A stretch of 64,000 bases of DNA from JBDRCC01 sp043822065 [NCBI: archaeon] (GTDB lineage Archaea; Undinarchaeota; CAZHTU01). The translations under genes and the position numbers were made by a program. The DNA lies in the NCBI GenBank assembly GCA_043822065.1, contig JBDRCC010000021.1:54691-118690 (forward strand). Reading direction: 5' to 3'. The notes below the pieces were generated by a model. That model saw only the letters and a list, made by a program, of their open reading frames with translations, was not told the origin of the DNA and did no database searches. Shown in pieces: positions 6,356 to 14,464 of the stretch. Positions within the stretch are counted from its first letter, which is position 1. Every line of letters begins with the position of its first letter.

Positions 6356-7789
6356 ATGGAAGAGACCATGATTTATGGCTCAGTCATCTCCGTCTACCTT
6401 CTTTCCCTCATACTCATCGGCTACGTCGCCTCAAAGAGGCACAAGACCTCGGCCGGCTTCTTCCTTGCCGGGAGGAGCATCGGGCCCTGGGTAACCTCAT
6501 TCTCATTCATCGCCGCGTACTTCAGCTCGGTGATTGTCGTCGGCGGGGGCGGCTTCGGGTACAAGTACGGCATGGCGACCCTGTGGATAAGCGCCATGAA
6601 CGTGCTCGTCGGCTGCACCCTTGCCTGGATACTGCTCGGGCCGAGGCTTAGGAAATTCACAACGCGGCTTGACACGATAACCGTCCCTGACTTCATCTCA
6701 AAGAGGTTCGGCGCCCCGTTCGCAAAGAGCTATTCCGCGGTCATCCTGTCCATGTTCCTTATAATCTACTGCATCAGCGTCCTCAAGGGGATGGGGAACA
6801 TCTTCGAGGGGCTGATGGGCATGGACTACAAGACGGGAGTCATAATCTCCGGCCTGATAATCGCGGTCTACGTCGCAATCGGCGGGTACCTTGCAGTCGT
6901 CTGGACCTCCTTCATCCAGGCGTGGATAAAGATAATCGGCTTAATCCTCCTGACACTCGCAACCCTGAAGGCGGTCGGCGGCTTCGAGGCGGCGCACGTG
7001 CAGCTTGCGGCGGTGAACCCGGGCTACGTCTCAACCCCAGGGGTATGGGGATGGGCAGGCCTGATATCATACGCATTCATATTCAGCTTCGGCGCCTGGG
7101 GCATGCCCCAGCTGCTGGTGAGGTTCTACTCGATAAAGGACCTGAAGACCCTGAAGCTCGGCACAGTCCTGGTGAGCGTTGGCGCCCTGATGGCTTTCCT
7201 CCCGTTCTTCAACGGCGCAGTTTCACGGTTACTGCTTCCAGACCTCGCAAACCCGGACCTGGCAATCCCGATGCTTTCCAAGATGGTCCTTTCCCCGTGG
7301 CTGGCGGCAATATTCCTCGCCGCGGTGGTCGCGGCAGGCATGTCCGCGTTCTCCTCAATCCTCATAGTCATCAGCAGCTCCATAGTCAAGGACATCTACC
7401 AGACGAGCATCAACAAGAACCTTGACGAGAAGATTTACCTCCGGTACAGCCGGGTCGTAAGCCTCATAGTTGGAATCATAGCAATCATGGTCGCGCTCAA
7501 CCCGCCGGCGATGATATTGGTCCTCGCTGCGTTCTCCTGGGCTGTCGTCGCCTCAACCTGCCTGTGGCCGATAGTCCTCGGCGCGTGGTGGAAGGGCGCA
7601 ACCCGCTGGGGCGTCACTTCCTCAATGGTCGTAGGCTCGCTGTTCGCGATGTCATGGATGCTTGCAGGGAACCCGTACGGGGTGCACGGCTTCATACCGG
7701 GCGTTGCAGTCGCCCTAATAGTCCTGATAGTCGTCAGCCTGTTCACTGAGAAGCCTTCTGAAAAGATAATAAAGAAGCTCTGGTCCTAA
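6356..7789 (+). CDS. Sodium:solute symporter (SSS family)
   Basis: 477 residues with about 13 membrane helices. The N-terminal GYVASKRHKTSAGFFLAGRSIGPWVTSFSFIAAYFSSVIVVGGGGFGYKYGMATLWI is the conserved SSS start seen in PutP, PanF and MctP relatives. The later GMSAFSSILIVISSSIVKDIY is the conserved TM8 region that carries sodium-site Ser/Thr residues. The substrate cannot be read from sequence; organic acids, amino acids or pantothenate are typical. It follows the 36-residue ORF with no gap, and the aromatic metabolism genes lie next to it on the other side. Confidence 0.88.
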   Translation: MEETMIYGSVISVYLLSLILIGYVASKRHKTSAGFFLAGRSIGPWVTSFSFIAAYFSSVIVVGGGGFGYKYGMATLWISAMNVLVGCTLAWILLGPRLRKFTTRLDTITVPDFISKRFGAPFAKSYSAVILSMFLIIYCISVLKGMGNIFEGLMGMDYKTGVIISGLIIAVYVAIGGYLAVVWTSFIQAWIKIIGLILLTLATLKAVGGFEAAHVQLAAVNPGYVSTPGVWGWAGLISYAFIFSFGAWGMPQLLVRFYSIKDLKTLKLGTVLVSVGALMAFLPFFNGAVSRLLLPDLANPDLAIPMLSKMVLSPWLAAIFLAAVVAAGMSAFSSILIVISSSIVKDIYQTSINKNLDEKIYLRYSRVVSLIVGIIAIMVALNPPAMILVLAAFSWAVVASTCLWPIVLGAWWKGATRWGVTSSMVVGSLFAMSWMLAGNPYGVHGFIPGVAVALIVLIVVSLFTEKPSEKIIKKLWS

Positions 7790-9075
7790 GCCTTTTCTTT
7801 TCTCAGGTCTATTACCCTCTTTGCCTTGCCCTCGCTCCTCGGCAGGCTGTTGAACCCGCCAAGCTCGACGCTCGCCTTTATCCCGAGTATGGACTGTATG
7901 CCGTCCTGGAGCGCCCTCTGGAGCTCAGGCGTCGGCTTCGTCCTCTCGTCAGTCTCAATCTTGATGGTCAGCTTGTCGAGGAGGTCCCTGTCAATCACTA
8001 TCTGGTAGTTCGGGCTTGCCCCCGGCACCTGGGTTATCACGTGCTCAATCTGGCTCGGGAAGACGTTCACCCCGCCCACAATGAGCATGTCATCGCTCCT
8101 GCCGCCAATCCTCATTATCCTAGGGTGGCTCCTGCCGCAGGCGCACTTGTCCTCGTTGAGTATTGTTATGTCCCTCGTCCTGTACCTTATCAGCGGCATG
8201 GACTCGCGTATCAGCGTCGTCACGACGAGTTCGCCCTTCTCACCAGGCCCAAGGACCTCCTGGGTCTCTGGGTCGATTACCTCGGCATAAAAGTAGTCGC
8301 TCCACAGGTGCAGGCCGTCCTGCTCCTCGCACTCTATCGCGACGCCCGGCCCGTACAGCTCTGACATGCCGTACATGTCGTACGCTTTCATCCCGAAGGC
8401 CTTCTGTATCTCCCGCCTCATGCCGTCCGACCACGGCTCAGCGCCGAATATCCCGCGCTTTATCGCCAGGTCCTTTTTCGGGTCTATGCCGTCCGCCTTT
8501 GCGGCTTCCGCAAGGTAGAGCGCATACGACGGGGTGCAGCACAGGACAGTCGACTGCATGTCTTTCATTATCATGAGCTGCCTCTTGGTATTCCCGGTCG
8601 CGACCGGTATGACCGCGCAGCCGAGCCTCTCTGCCCCGCCGTGGAACCCGAGCCCGCCCGTGAACAGCCCATACCCGTACGAGTTCTGGACTATGTCCTT
8701 TGAGGTGGCGCCAGTGCAGGCATAGCACCTTGCCATAAGCTCGTACCAGTCGTCAAGGTCCTTTCTCGTGTAGGACACGACTGTCGGCTTGCCTGTCGTC
8801 CCGGAGGACGCGTGGAACCTGTTTATCCTGTCAGTCGGGACTGCGAGTATTCCGTAGGGGTAGTGGTCCCGGAGGTCTGTCTTGACGGTGAATGGGAGCT
8901 TTGAAACGTCCTCAAGCTTCTTGATGCCGGAAGGCATAATCCCTGCCTCCTTGAGCCGCCTCTTGTATAGCGGCACATTGTCATAGCAGTGCTTCACGCT
9001 CTTCTTTATCCTCTGGAGCTGAAGCTTCTTTATCTCCGAAAGTTTCATTTTTTCCATCTTTTCGTGGTACATCAT
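7786..9075 (-). CDS. paaK: Phenylacetate-CoA ligase (PaaK-like)
   Basis: 429 residues (start ATG 9075 or 9072, preceded by a GGGGGAGTG Shine-Dalgarno-like stretch). The adenylate-forming P-loop SSGTTGKPTVVSYT is at 90-103, followed by YGMSELYGPG, the RYRTRD region, CACGRSHPRIMRIGGRSDDMLIVGGVNVFPSQIE and the C-terminal lysine segment RSEGKAKRVI. These match aryl-acetate CoA ligases that make phenylacetyl-CoA from acid, CoA and ATP. It is divergent from the aminotransferase-iorAB operon, whose products are arylacetyl-CoAs, so a joint role in aromatic amino acid or arylacetate metabolism is likely. It converges with the symporter, overlapping 4 nt. Confidence 0.88.
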   Translation of the reverse strand: MMYHEKMEKMKLSEIKKLQLQRIKKSVKHCYDNVPLYKRRLKEAGIMPSGIKKLEDVSKLPFTVKTDLRDHYPYGILAVPTDRINRFHASSGTTGKPTVVSYTRKDLDDWYELMARCYACTGATSKDIVQNSYGYGLFTGGLGFHGGAERLGCAVIPVATGNTKRQLMIMKDMQSTVLCCTPSYALYLAEAAKADGIDPKKDLAIKRGIFGAEPWSDGMRREIQKAFGMKAYDMYGMSELYGPGVAIECEEQDGLHLWSDYFYAEVIDPETQEVLGPGEKGELVVTTLIRESMPLIRYRTRDITILNEDKCACGRSHPRIMRIGGRSDDMLIVGGVNVFPSQIEHVITQVPGASPNYQIVIDRDLLDKLTIKIETDERTKPTPELQRALQDGIQSILGIKASVELGGFNSLPRSEGKAKRVIDLRKEKA

Positions 9076-9090
9076 TCACTCCCCCGATTT

Positions 9091-9113
9091 CTTAATAAAC
9101 ATAAAATTTATAT
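9091..9113. promoter_or_regulatory. Divergent promoter region between paaK and the aminotransferase operon
   Basis: The 46-bp intergenic space holds cttaataaac (9091-9100, 27 nt before ATG 9122 on plus) and aatttatat (9105-9113). The latter, read on minus, is about 33 nt before ATG 9075. Two overlapping opposite promoters in so little space would allow co-regulation or mutual exclusion. Confidence 0.5.
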
Positions 9114-9121
9114 CCTTAGCC

Positions 9122-10282
9122 ATGGGAGAATTTCTTCCTTCTGACAGGATGGCACGCATACGCCCATCCCGCATACGCGAGCTGTTCGACCTTGCGCAGG
9201 GAGTCGAGGGCATAATAAGCTTCGGCATAGGCGAGCCCGACTTCAACACCCCTGAGCACATAAAGGAAGCCTGCAAAAAGTCGCTCGACAGCAACCAGAC
9301 GCACTACTCCCCGACCGCCGGGATTTTCGAGCTCAGAAAGGCGCTTGCGGAGAAATACCAGACCCAGTACAACACCACTTACGACCCGAAGTCCGAGATA
9401 CTCATAACCGTCGGCGGTTGCCAGGCGCTGTTTGTCATACCGCTCTGCTTCCTCAACAAAGGCGACGAGCTGATAATCCCCGACCCGGGGTTCCTCACCT
9501 ACGAAGCGCAGGCGCACATCGCCGACGCCAAGCCGGTCTTCCTCTCAATGAAGGAGACGGACGGGTTCAAGGTGGACATTGACGCCCTCGAGAACACAAT
9601 AACGGAAAAGACCCGCATGCTCATCCTCAACTTCCCATCAAACCCTACGGGCGCGATGATGTCCAAAAAGGAGTTTGAGCAGGTAGCCGAAATCGTCGAG
9701 GGCAAGGATATCATCGTCGTTTCGGACGAGTGCTACGAGCCCATAGTCTACGACGGCTACAAGCCGGTCCACTTCGGGGAAATCCTCCGCGAGCAGACAA
9801 TCGCAATCAACAGCTTCTCAAAGACCTACGCAATGGCTGGCTGGAGGGTCGGCTTCGTCACCGCCCCCGCGGGAATGATGAAGCAGCTCTACAAGATACA
9901 GCAGTATTCAGCAGCCGCGGTGAGCACCCCGATGCAGGAGGCATGCGTTGCGGCGCTGAAGGGCCCCCAGGACGCTACAAGAAAGATGGTTGAAGCGTAC
10001 GACAAGCGGAGGAAGTTCCTCGTCCGCGCCCTCAACGATGTCGACGGAATCACCTGCCCGAACCCCGGCGGAGCCTTCTACGTCTTCCCAAACATAAAGG
10101 AAACAGGCAAGACATCCGACGAGGTCGCCAAGCACCTGCTCACCGACGCAAAGGTCGTCACCGTCCCCGGAAACTCGTTCGGCGCGCACGGTGAGGGCTA
10201 CCTGCGGCTGACTTATGCCACCTCAATGGCGCAGATAAAAGAGGGGGCGGAAAGGATAAAAGAATCAATCGCTAAATTGTAA
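9122..10282 (+). CDS. Class I/II aminotransferase, aromatic or aspartate type
   Basis: 386 residues, fold-type I PLP enzyme. Visible features are FGIGEPDFNTP near 34-44, NPTG 174-177, Asp202 in SDECYEP and the PLP Schiff-base lysine Lys234 in SFSKTYAMAGWRVGF. A substrate-binding Arg lies near the C-terminus (GYLRLTYA). The start at 9122 keeps the LPSDRM...SRIRELFDLA segment that aligns with archaeal homologues. It is 1 nt upstream of iorA. That context points to transamination of Phe, Tyr or Trp to arylpyruvates, the substrates of indolepyruvate ferredoxin oxidoreductase; aspartate or alanine activity is possible too. Confidence 0.87.
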   Translation: MGEFLPSDRMARIRPSRIRELFDLAQGVEGIISFGIGEPDFNTPEHIKEACKKSLDSNQTHYSPTAGIFELRKALAEKYQTQYNTTYDPKSEILITVGGCQALFVIPLCFLNKGDELIIPDPGFLTYEAQAHIADAKPVFLSMKETDGFKVDIDALENTITEKTRMLILNFPSNPTGAMMSKKEFEQVAEIVEGKDIIVVSDECYEPIVYDGYKPVHFGEILREQTIAINSFSKTYAMAGWRVGFVTAPAGMMKQLYKIQQYSAAAVSTPMQEACVAALKGPQDATRKMVEAYDKRRKFLVRALNDVDGITCPNPGGAFYVFPNIKETGKTSDEVAKHLLTDAKVVTVPGNSFGAHGEGYLRLTYATSMAQIKEGAERIKESIAKL

Positions 10283-10283
10283 G

Positions 10284-12146
10284 ATGGCAGATATTCTCGT
10301 TTCCGCAAAGCCAGGCACCCAGCTCCTTCTTCTAGGAAATGAAGCCATAGTGCGCGGGGCGCTCGAGGCTGGCGTGTCATTCGTCTCGGCATACCCTGGC
10401 ACGCCATCGTCAGAAATCTGCGACACATTCTCCAGGATTGCCAGGGACGCCGGGATTTACATGGAATACTCTACCAACGAGCTGGTCGCCCTTGAGGCGG
10501 CAGCCGGCGCGGCACTCTGCGGCGTGAAATCCATGACGAGCATGAAGCATGTCGGGCTCAACGTCGCTGCAGACGCGCTGATGTCCCTCGCATACGGGAA
10601 AATCAAGGGCGGCTTAGTCATCGTTTCAGCCGACGACCCCGGCTGCCACAGCTCCCAGAACGAGCAGGACAACAGGCTCTACGGGCAGCTTTCCTACCTT
10701 CCAATCCTCAGCCCCTCCGACCCGCAGGAGGCAGGGCAAATGGCAAAGGAGGCGTTCCTGGTTTCCGAGAGTCACCAGTGCCCGGTCATACTCCACACCA
10801 CCACCCGCGTAAGCCATGCGGCGAGCCAGATAAAAATCCAGCCGAAGCCCCAGCCAAAGCTAAAGGGCGAGTTCACAAAGGACATGCAGCACCACGTCAT
10901 GCTCCCGCTCAACGCAAGGAAGAACCGCAAGGAAATCATCCAGCGCCTTGAAACGCTCCGCTCCGAGCACGAGAAATCCTGGTTCAACAGCCTTTCCGGG
11001 AATTCCGATTTCGGGATACTCACCTCGGGAGTCTCCTACAACTACGTCCTTGAGGCCCTCTCCTCCCTGAAGCTCAAGGCGAAGGTGCTCAAGATAGGCA
11101 CAATACACCCGCTCCCAGAAAAGCTCATTTCCAAGTTCCTCACGGGGCTCAAGACCGCCCTCGTCGTTGAGGAGCTTGAGCCGTACCTCGAGCTGAACCT
11201 CCGCGCAATTGCGAAGGACGCGAACCCCAAGGTGAAACTACTCGGCAAGGCATCCAAGCACATCCCGCTCGACGGCGAGCTCAACACAAGGATAGTTACT
11301 GAAGCGCTCGCTGCAATACGGAAAAAGAAGCCGCCAGTCGACTACTCCAGGCGCGACGCCCTCGTCCGCAAGATAACCCTCCTCCTCCCCACCCGCCCGC
11401 CAGTCATGTGCCCCGGCTGCTCCCACAGGTCGGCATACTACGCAATCCAGAAAGCCACGAAGAAGTCCGCAGTCTACCCGGGCGACATCGGCTGCTACAC
11501 CCTTTCCGCCCTCCCCCCGCAGCGGGCGATGGACACCTGCATCTGCATGGGCGCGAGCACGGGGATATCCTGCGGCGCCTCAAAGGTTTGCGGCAAGCCG
11601 GTAATCGCCTCGGTCGGCGACTCGACGTTCATGCACGGCGCGATACCCGGCCTGATAAACGCGGTCTACAACAATGCAAAGTTCACCTTAGTCCTCCTTG
11701 ACAACACTACAACCGCAATGACCGGCCACCAGCCGCACCCCGGGACAGGCGTAGCCGGCGGCGGGAGAAAGACCACGATGGTAATGCCGGAGGACGTTGC
11801 GCGCGGATGCGGCGTCAAATTCGTAGAGGTCGTTGACGCTTTTGACACTAAAAAAGTCCAGGATGTCATCAGCCGCTCGCTCCACCACGACGGCGTCTCC
11901 GTCGTCATATGCAGGCAGGAGTGCGCATACCTCCTCAACAGGCGCAGGGTCAAGACACGCGAGAAGATAATACCCTACAAGGTCAACGCGGACAAGTGCA
12001 TCGGGTGCAAGCACTGCATAAACGACTTCGGCTGCCCCGCAATCCTCCTGCGCGGGGACAAGGTTTACGTAGACGCCATGCTGTGCAACGGCTGCGGGGT
12101 CTGCGAGCAGGTCTGCCCTGTTAAGGCGATAGGGAGGGAGCAATGA
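10284..12146 (+). CDS. iorA: Indolepyruvate ferredoxin oxidoreductase, alpha subunit
   Basis: 620 residues, the usual IorA length. The N-terminal pyrimidine-binding domain has SAYPGTPSSEICDTF. The thiamine pyrophosphate domain has MCPGCSHRSAYYAI, then GDIGCYTLSALPP, GDSTFMHGAIPGLINA and LDNTTTAMTGHQPHPGTG. The C-terminus holds two ferredoxin-like clusters, CIGCKHCINDFGCP and CNGCGVCEQVCP. With IorB it decarboxylates aryl 2-oxoacids to aryl-CoA, reducing ferredoxin; the enzyme is oxygen-sensitive and cytoplasmic. It is co-transcribed with the aminotransferase (1 nt gap) and iorB (ATGA overlap). Confidence 0.95.
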   Translation: MADILVSAKPGTQLLLLGNEAIVRGALEAGVSFVSAYPGTPSSEICDTFSRIARDAGIYMEYSTNELVALEAAAGAALCGVKSMTSMKHVGLNVAADALMSLAYGKIKGGLVIVSADDPGCHSSQNEQDNRLYGQLSYLPILSPSDPQEAGQMAKEAFLVSESHQCPVILHTTTRVSHAASQIKIQPKPQPKLKGEFTKDMQHHVMLPLNARKNRKEIIQRLETLRSEHEKSWFNSLSGNSDFGILTSGVSYNYVLEALSSLKLKAKVLKIGTIHPLPEKLISKFLTGLKTALVVEELEPYLELNLRAIAKDANPKVKLLGKASKHIPLDGELNTRIVTEALAAIRKKKPPVDYSRRDALVRKITLLLPTRPPVMCPGCSHRSAYYAIQKATKKSAVYPGDIGCYTLSALPPQRAMDTCICMGASTGISCGASKVCGKPVIASVGDSTFMHGAIPGLINAVYNNAKFTLVLLDNTTTAMTGHQPHPGTGVAGGGRKTTMVMPEDVARGCGVKFVEVVDAFDTKKVQDVISRSLHHDGVSVVICRQECAYLLNRRRVKTREKIIPYKVNADKCIGCKHCINDFGCPAILLRGDKVYVDAMLCNGCGVCEQVCPVKAIGREQ

Positions 12147-12736
12147 AAACCCTCAACATAGTTGTCGGCAGCGTCGGCGGCCAGGGCGCAATCCTCCTCT
12201 CAAGGCTCCTTGCCAACACTGCGATGAAGGCCGGCATCAACATCAGGGTTGGCGAGACCCACGGGATGGCCCAGCGGGGCGGGGTCGTCGAGACGCACAT
12301 CCGGTTCGGTCCAGGCGCGAAGGGGCCGCTCGTCCCGGAGGGAGAATGCGACGTCCTTATAGGGATGGAGCCAGCAGAGGCGCTCAGGTTTGCGCACTTC
12401 ATGTCCTCGAAAGGCACAATCCTGTGCAACACACACCGGATAGTCCCGGTCCCAGTTTCGCTCGGCTTTGCAAAATACGCTGAAAATAGTGAACTCATCT
12501 CCTCACTTGGGAAATTCTGCAAGGACGTCCGCGCGTTTGACGCGACAGCGCTTTCTGCCCAGGCCGGGAACAATATCGCAACCAACGTCGTGATGGTCGG
12601 CGCCATTGCCGCCCTTGGCGTCCTGCCTTTCAAGACCGAGGACCTGAGGGAGGAGATTGCCACCCTTCTGCCGAAATACAAGGAAGTGAACCTGAAGGCG
12701 TTTGACCTCGGGTACGGCCAAATCAAAGGGAAATGA
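12143..12736 (+). CDS. iorB: Indolepyruvate ferredoxin oxidoreductase, beta subunit
   Basis: 197 residues. The N-terminus VVGSVGGQGAILLSRLLANTAMKAGINIRVGETHGMAQRGGVVETHIRFG is the canonical gamma-type domain of 2-oxoacid:ferredoxin oxidoreductases, fitting the usual length. It overlaps iorA by 4 nt (ATGA) and the TIM-barrel gene downstream by 4 nt, so translation is coupled along the operon. It forms the catalytic heterodimer with IorA. Confidence 0.95.
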   Translation: MKTLNIVVGSVGGQGAILLSRLLANTAMKAGINIRVGETHGMAQRGGVVETHIRFGPGAKGPLVPEGECDVLIGMEPAEALRFAHFMSSKGTILCNTHRIVPVPVSLGFAKYAENSELISSLGKFCKDVRAFDATALSAQAGNNIATNVVMVGAIAALGVLPFKTEDLREEIATLLPKYKEVNLKAFDLGYGQIKGK

Positions 12737-13586
12737 AAATACCGCTCAAACGGTTTGGGGTGAGCTTTTCTTCCATGGTAGCGCTTGACATGGATTCTCA
12801 CTGGTGTGGCGGCTTTGGCGGGGCTGCAGCCGCAGTCATAAACGGGCTTGCGGCCATATCGCATGAGATTGGGCTCGGATACGTGGAGCTCGGGATGGTT
12901 TCGCCTATACTCCCTCCATCATTCTACGCAGAAAATGCCAGCCTGATCCGCGAAACGCTTTCCGGGCTCTCCCTCACCGTCCACACTGACTGCTGGCAGG
13001 GCACATCCCTCATAAGCCCAAGCGATGCCGTGCGCAGCGCAGCAGTATCCGAGCTCTCAAATCAAATCCAAATTGCGGCGACAGTCGGAGGAACAATAGC
13101 AGTCGTCCACCCAAACATAATTGATTCGCCTGCTAAGGTAGTCCAGACGCATACTGACCGCACTCTTGCAGAGTCGCTTAGGAAGCTTGCCTCAGTCGCG
13201 TCAGACAATGGGTTACTGCTCGGGCTCGAGAATATGTCCCCGAAGTGCGGCTACTGTGTCACGCTCTCAGAAATAGAGCGCATCCTGTCAATGGGCGGTT
13301 GGAGGATGTCGGCGTCGTGCTCGATACAGGCCACAGCATATGGGGCGGGGAGGATGCTACATCCTTTTTCGAAAGGCTCGGCGCCAGGGTGATACATGTC
13401 CACCTCCACGACAGTCCAATCGACAAGGAGGGGGCGCACATAGCCCTCGGCGAGGGGAAACTTGACGTAATGAGATTCCTAAAATCCGCGAAGGATTACA
13501 AGGGTGCATTCATCCTCGAGATGAAATCTGAAGCGGACATCAGAAAGAGCGTAGCCTACCTTAAACAGGCAGGCATCATCAATTAG
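12733..13586 (+). pseudogene. Sugar-phosphate isomerase/epimerase-like TIM barrel with one frameshift
   Basis: The first frame runs from ATG 12733 through IAVVHPNIID and GLENMSPKCGYCVTLSEIERILSMGG. It then changes frame at 13299-13300 and continues as LEDVGVVLDTGHSIWGG...VIHVHLHDSPIDKEG...AFILEMKSEADIRKSVAYLKQAGIIN. Restoring one T at the TT of ggcggttgg rejoins both parts into a 284-residue xylose-isomerase/AP-endonuclease-2-type barrel with Glu (LEN), Asp-x-x-His (DTGH), HxH and a late Glu as metal ligands. Both halves are well conserved, so the break is recent or an assembly error. It is the last gene of the aat-iorAB operon; its substrate is unknown. Confidence 0.75.
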
Positions 13587-14001
13587 TGCCGCGTTTTCTG
13601 AACCGCAGCTCCAAAACATAACTCCGCAGCCTCTTCCAGAGGCGGCCAGTGTACGCAAGCTTTACCGCCATCTCCAAAGTGAAGCCCAGTCTCGCAGGGT
13701 AAATCAAGTTGCCTTTTTGCGGACAGAACCCTTTTGGAAGCGCACCAGCAATCCACCCTGGAAGCGCAAGTTCGTTAGCCGGTCCGCTCTTCTTAATCTT
13801 ATACCCAAGCTCATACAAAGATGCCATATCGCCCGCAGTTATCGACACGGTGAGTTTTCCGCCAAGCCTGCTTTTCACCCATCTCTTGTCAAGCCACATC
13901 TCCTTGGCGCTTTCTTTCCCAACGATTACTATGTCATCCCCACTGAAGTCTATCCTCGACAGCGGCTCGGAGTCCTTTAGGCTGATAGTCTTTTCCGGCA
14001 T
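13579..14001 (-). CDS. Hypothetical protein, 140 aa
   Basis: No family recognised. An alpha/beta N-terminal half (SRIDFSGDDIVIVGKESAKEMWLDKRWVKS) is followed by a region with FCPQKGNLIYPARLGFTLEMAVKLAYTGR and a basic C-terminus (RLWKRLRSYVLELRFRKRG). A minus-strand TATA-like ggttataaact centred near 14028 is 27 nt before ATG 14001 and supports this start. It converges with the TIM-barrel gene (8 nt overlap) and diverges from SemiSWEET. Confidence 0.55.
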   Translation of the reverse strand: MPEKTISLKDSEPLSRIDFSGDDIVIVGKESAKEMWLDKRWVKSRLGGKLTVSITAGDMASLYELGYKIKKSGPANELALPGWIAGALPKGFCPQKGNLIYPARLGFTLEMAVKLAYTGRLWKRLRSYVLELRFRKRGTN

Positions 14002-14045
14002 GACATAAATATTGCTGCTACTAGTTTATAACCCTAGCTCGAAAT

Positions 14046-14054
14046 GTATAAATC
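14046..14054 (+). promoter_or_regulatory. TATA box of the SemiSWEET gene
   Basis: tataaatc is centred 26 nt before ATG 14076, indicating a leaderless start. Confidence 0.55.
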
Positions 14055-14075
14055 CGCCTTGCGTATCCCTATCCC

Positions 14076-14447
14076 ATGTTTTGGGACTTTGTCGGAGTAA
14101 CCGCCGCGGCTCTGGTTTCTGCCAGCTTCCTCGCCCAGATACACAAGGGATGGAAAACGAAAAAGATGGATGACGTTTCCGGCTGGATGTTCCTGATAAT
14201 CCTCGCCGGCATGCTCCTATGGCTCCTGTACGGCATCCACATACAAGATAACATAATCATCGGTGCGAACGCCGTCGGATGCAGTTTGCAGGCGGTAATC
14301 CTCCTTATGAAACGCCAGCTCCAGACCCGAAACCCAGCCTTTTCTTTTGGAAGAAAGGCTCTGGATCACCCAAAAGAAACCAATAGTCTTTGCCTCTACC
14401 GAAATATAAAAACTCAAGGCCTTCGAGCCAGGCTACAAGCAGATTAA
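14076..14447 (+). CDS. SemiSWEET (MtN3/PQ-loop) sugar transporter with an altered C-terminus
   Basis: 123 residues. The first 85 or so form a complete three-helix SemiSWEET unit: GVTAAALVSASFLAQIHKGWKTKKMDDVSGWMFLIILAGMLLWLLYGI...NAVGCSLQAVILLMK. SemiSWEETs dimerise to carry sugars across the membrane. The tail from about residue 88 (NPAFSFGRKALDHPKETNSL...) is not hydrophobic and coincides with a copy of the dispersed intergenic repeat (14336-14386). The native stop was apparently lost or displaced when the repeat arrived. Function is probably kept, since the transporter core is intact. Confidence 0.75.
   Translation: MFWDFVGVTAAALVSASFLAQIHKGWKTKKMDDVSGWMFLIILAGMLLWLLYGIHIQDNIIIGANAVGCSLQAVILLMKRQLQTRNPAFSFGRKALDHPKETNSLCLYRNIKTQGLRARLQAD
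14336..14386. repeat. Dispersed hairpin repeat, copy B
   Basis: agccttttcttttggaagaaaggct forms an imperfect hairpin. Another possible hairpin pairs cttttgg with ccaaaag (14381 side). The trailing part, ccaaaagaaaccaatag, matches copy D (53875-53929) and, less well, copy C (23077-23130). The copy lies inside the 3' end of the SemiSWEET frame. Confidence 0.6.
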
Positions 14448-14464
14448 AGAAATATGATATTTAC

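Noticed and set aside
12121-12864. 247-residue minus-strand ORF over iorB
   Set aside because: Antisense to a clear IorB with canonical motifs.
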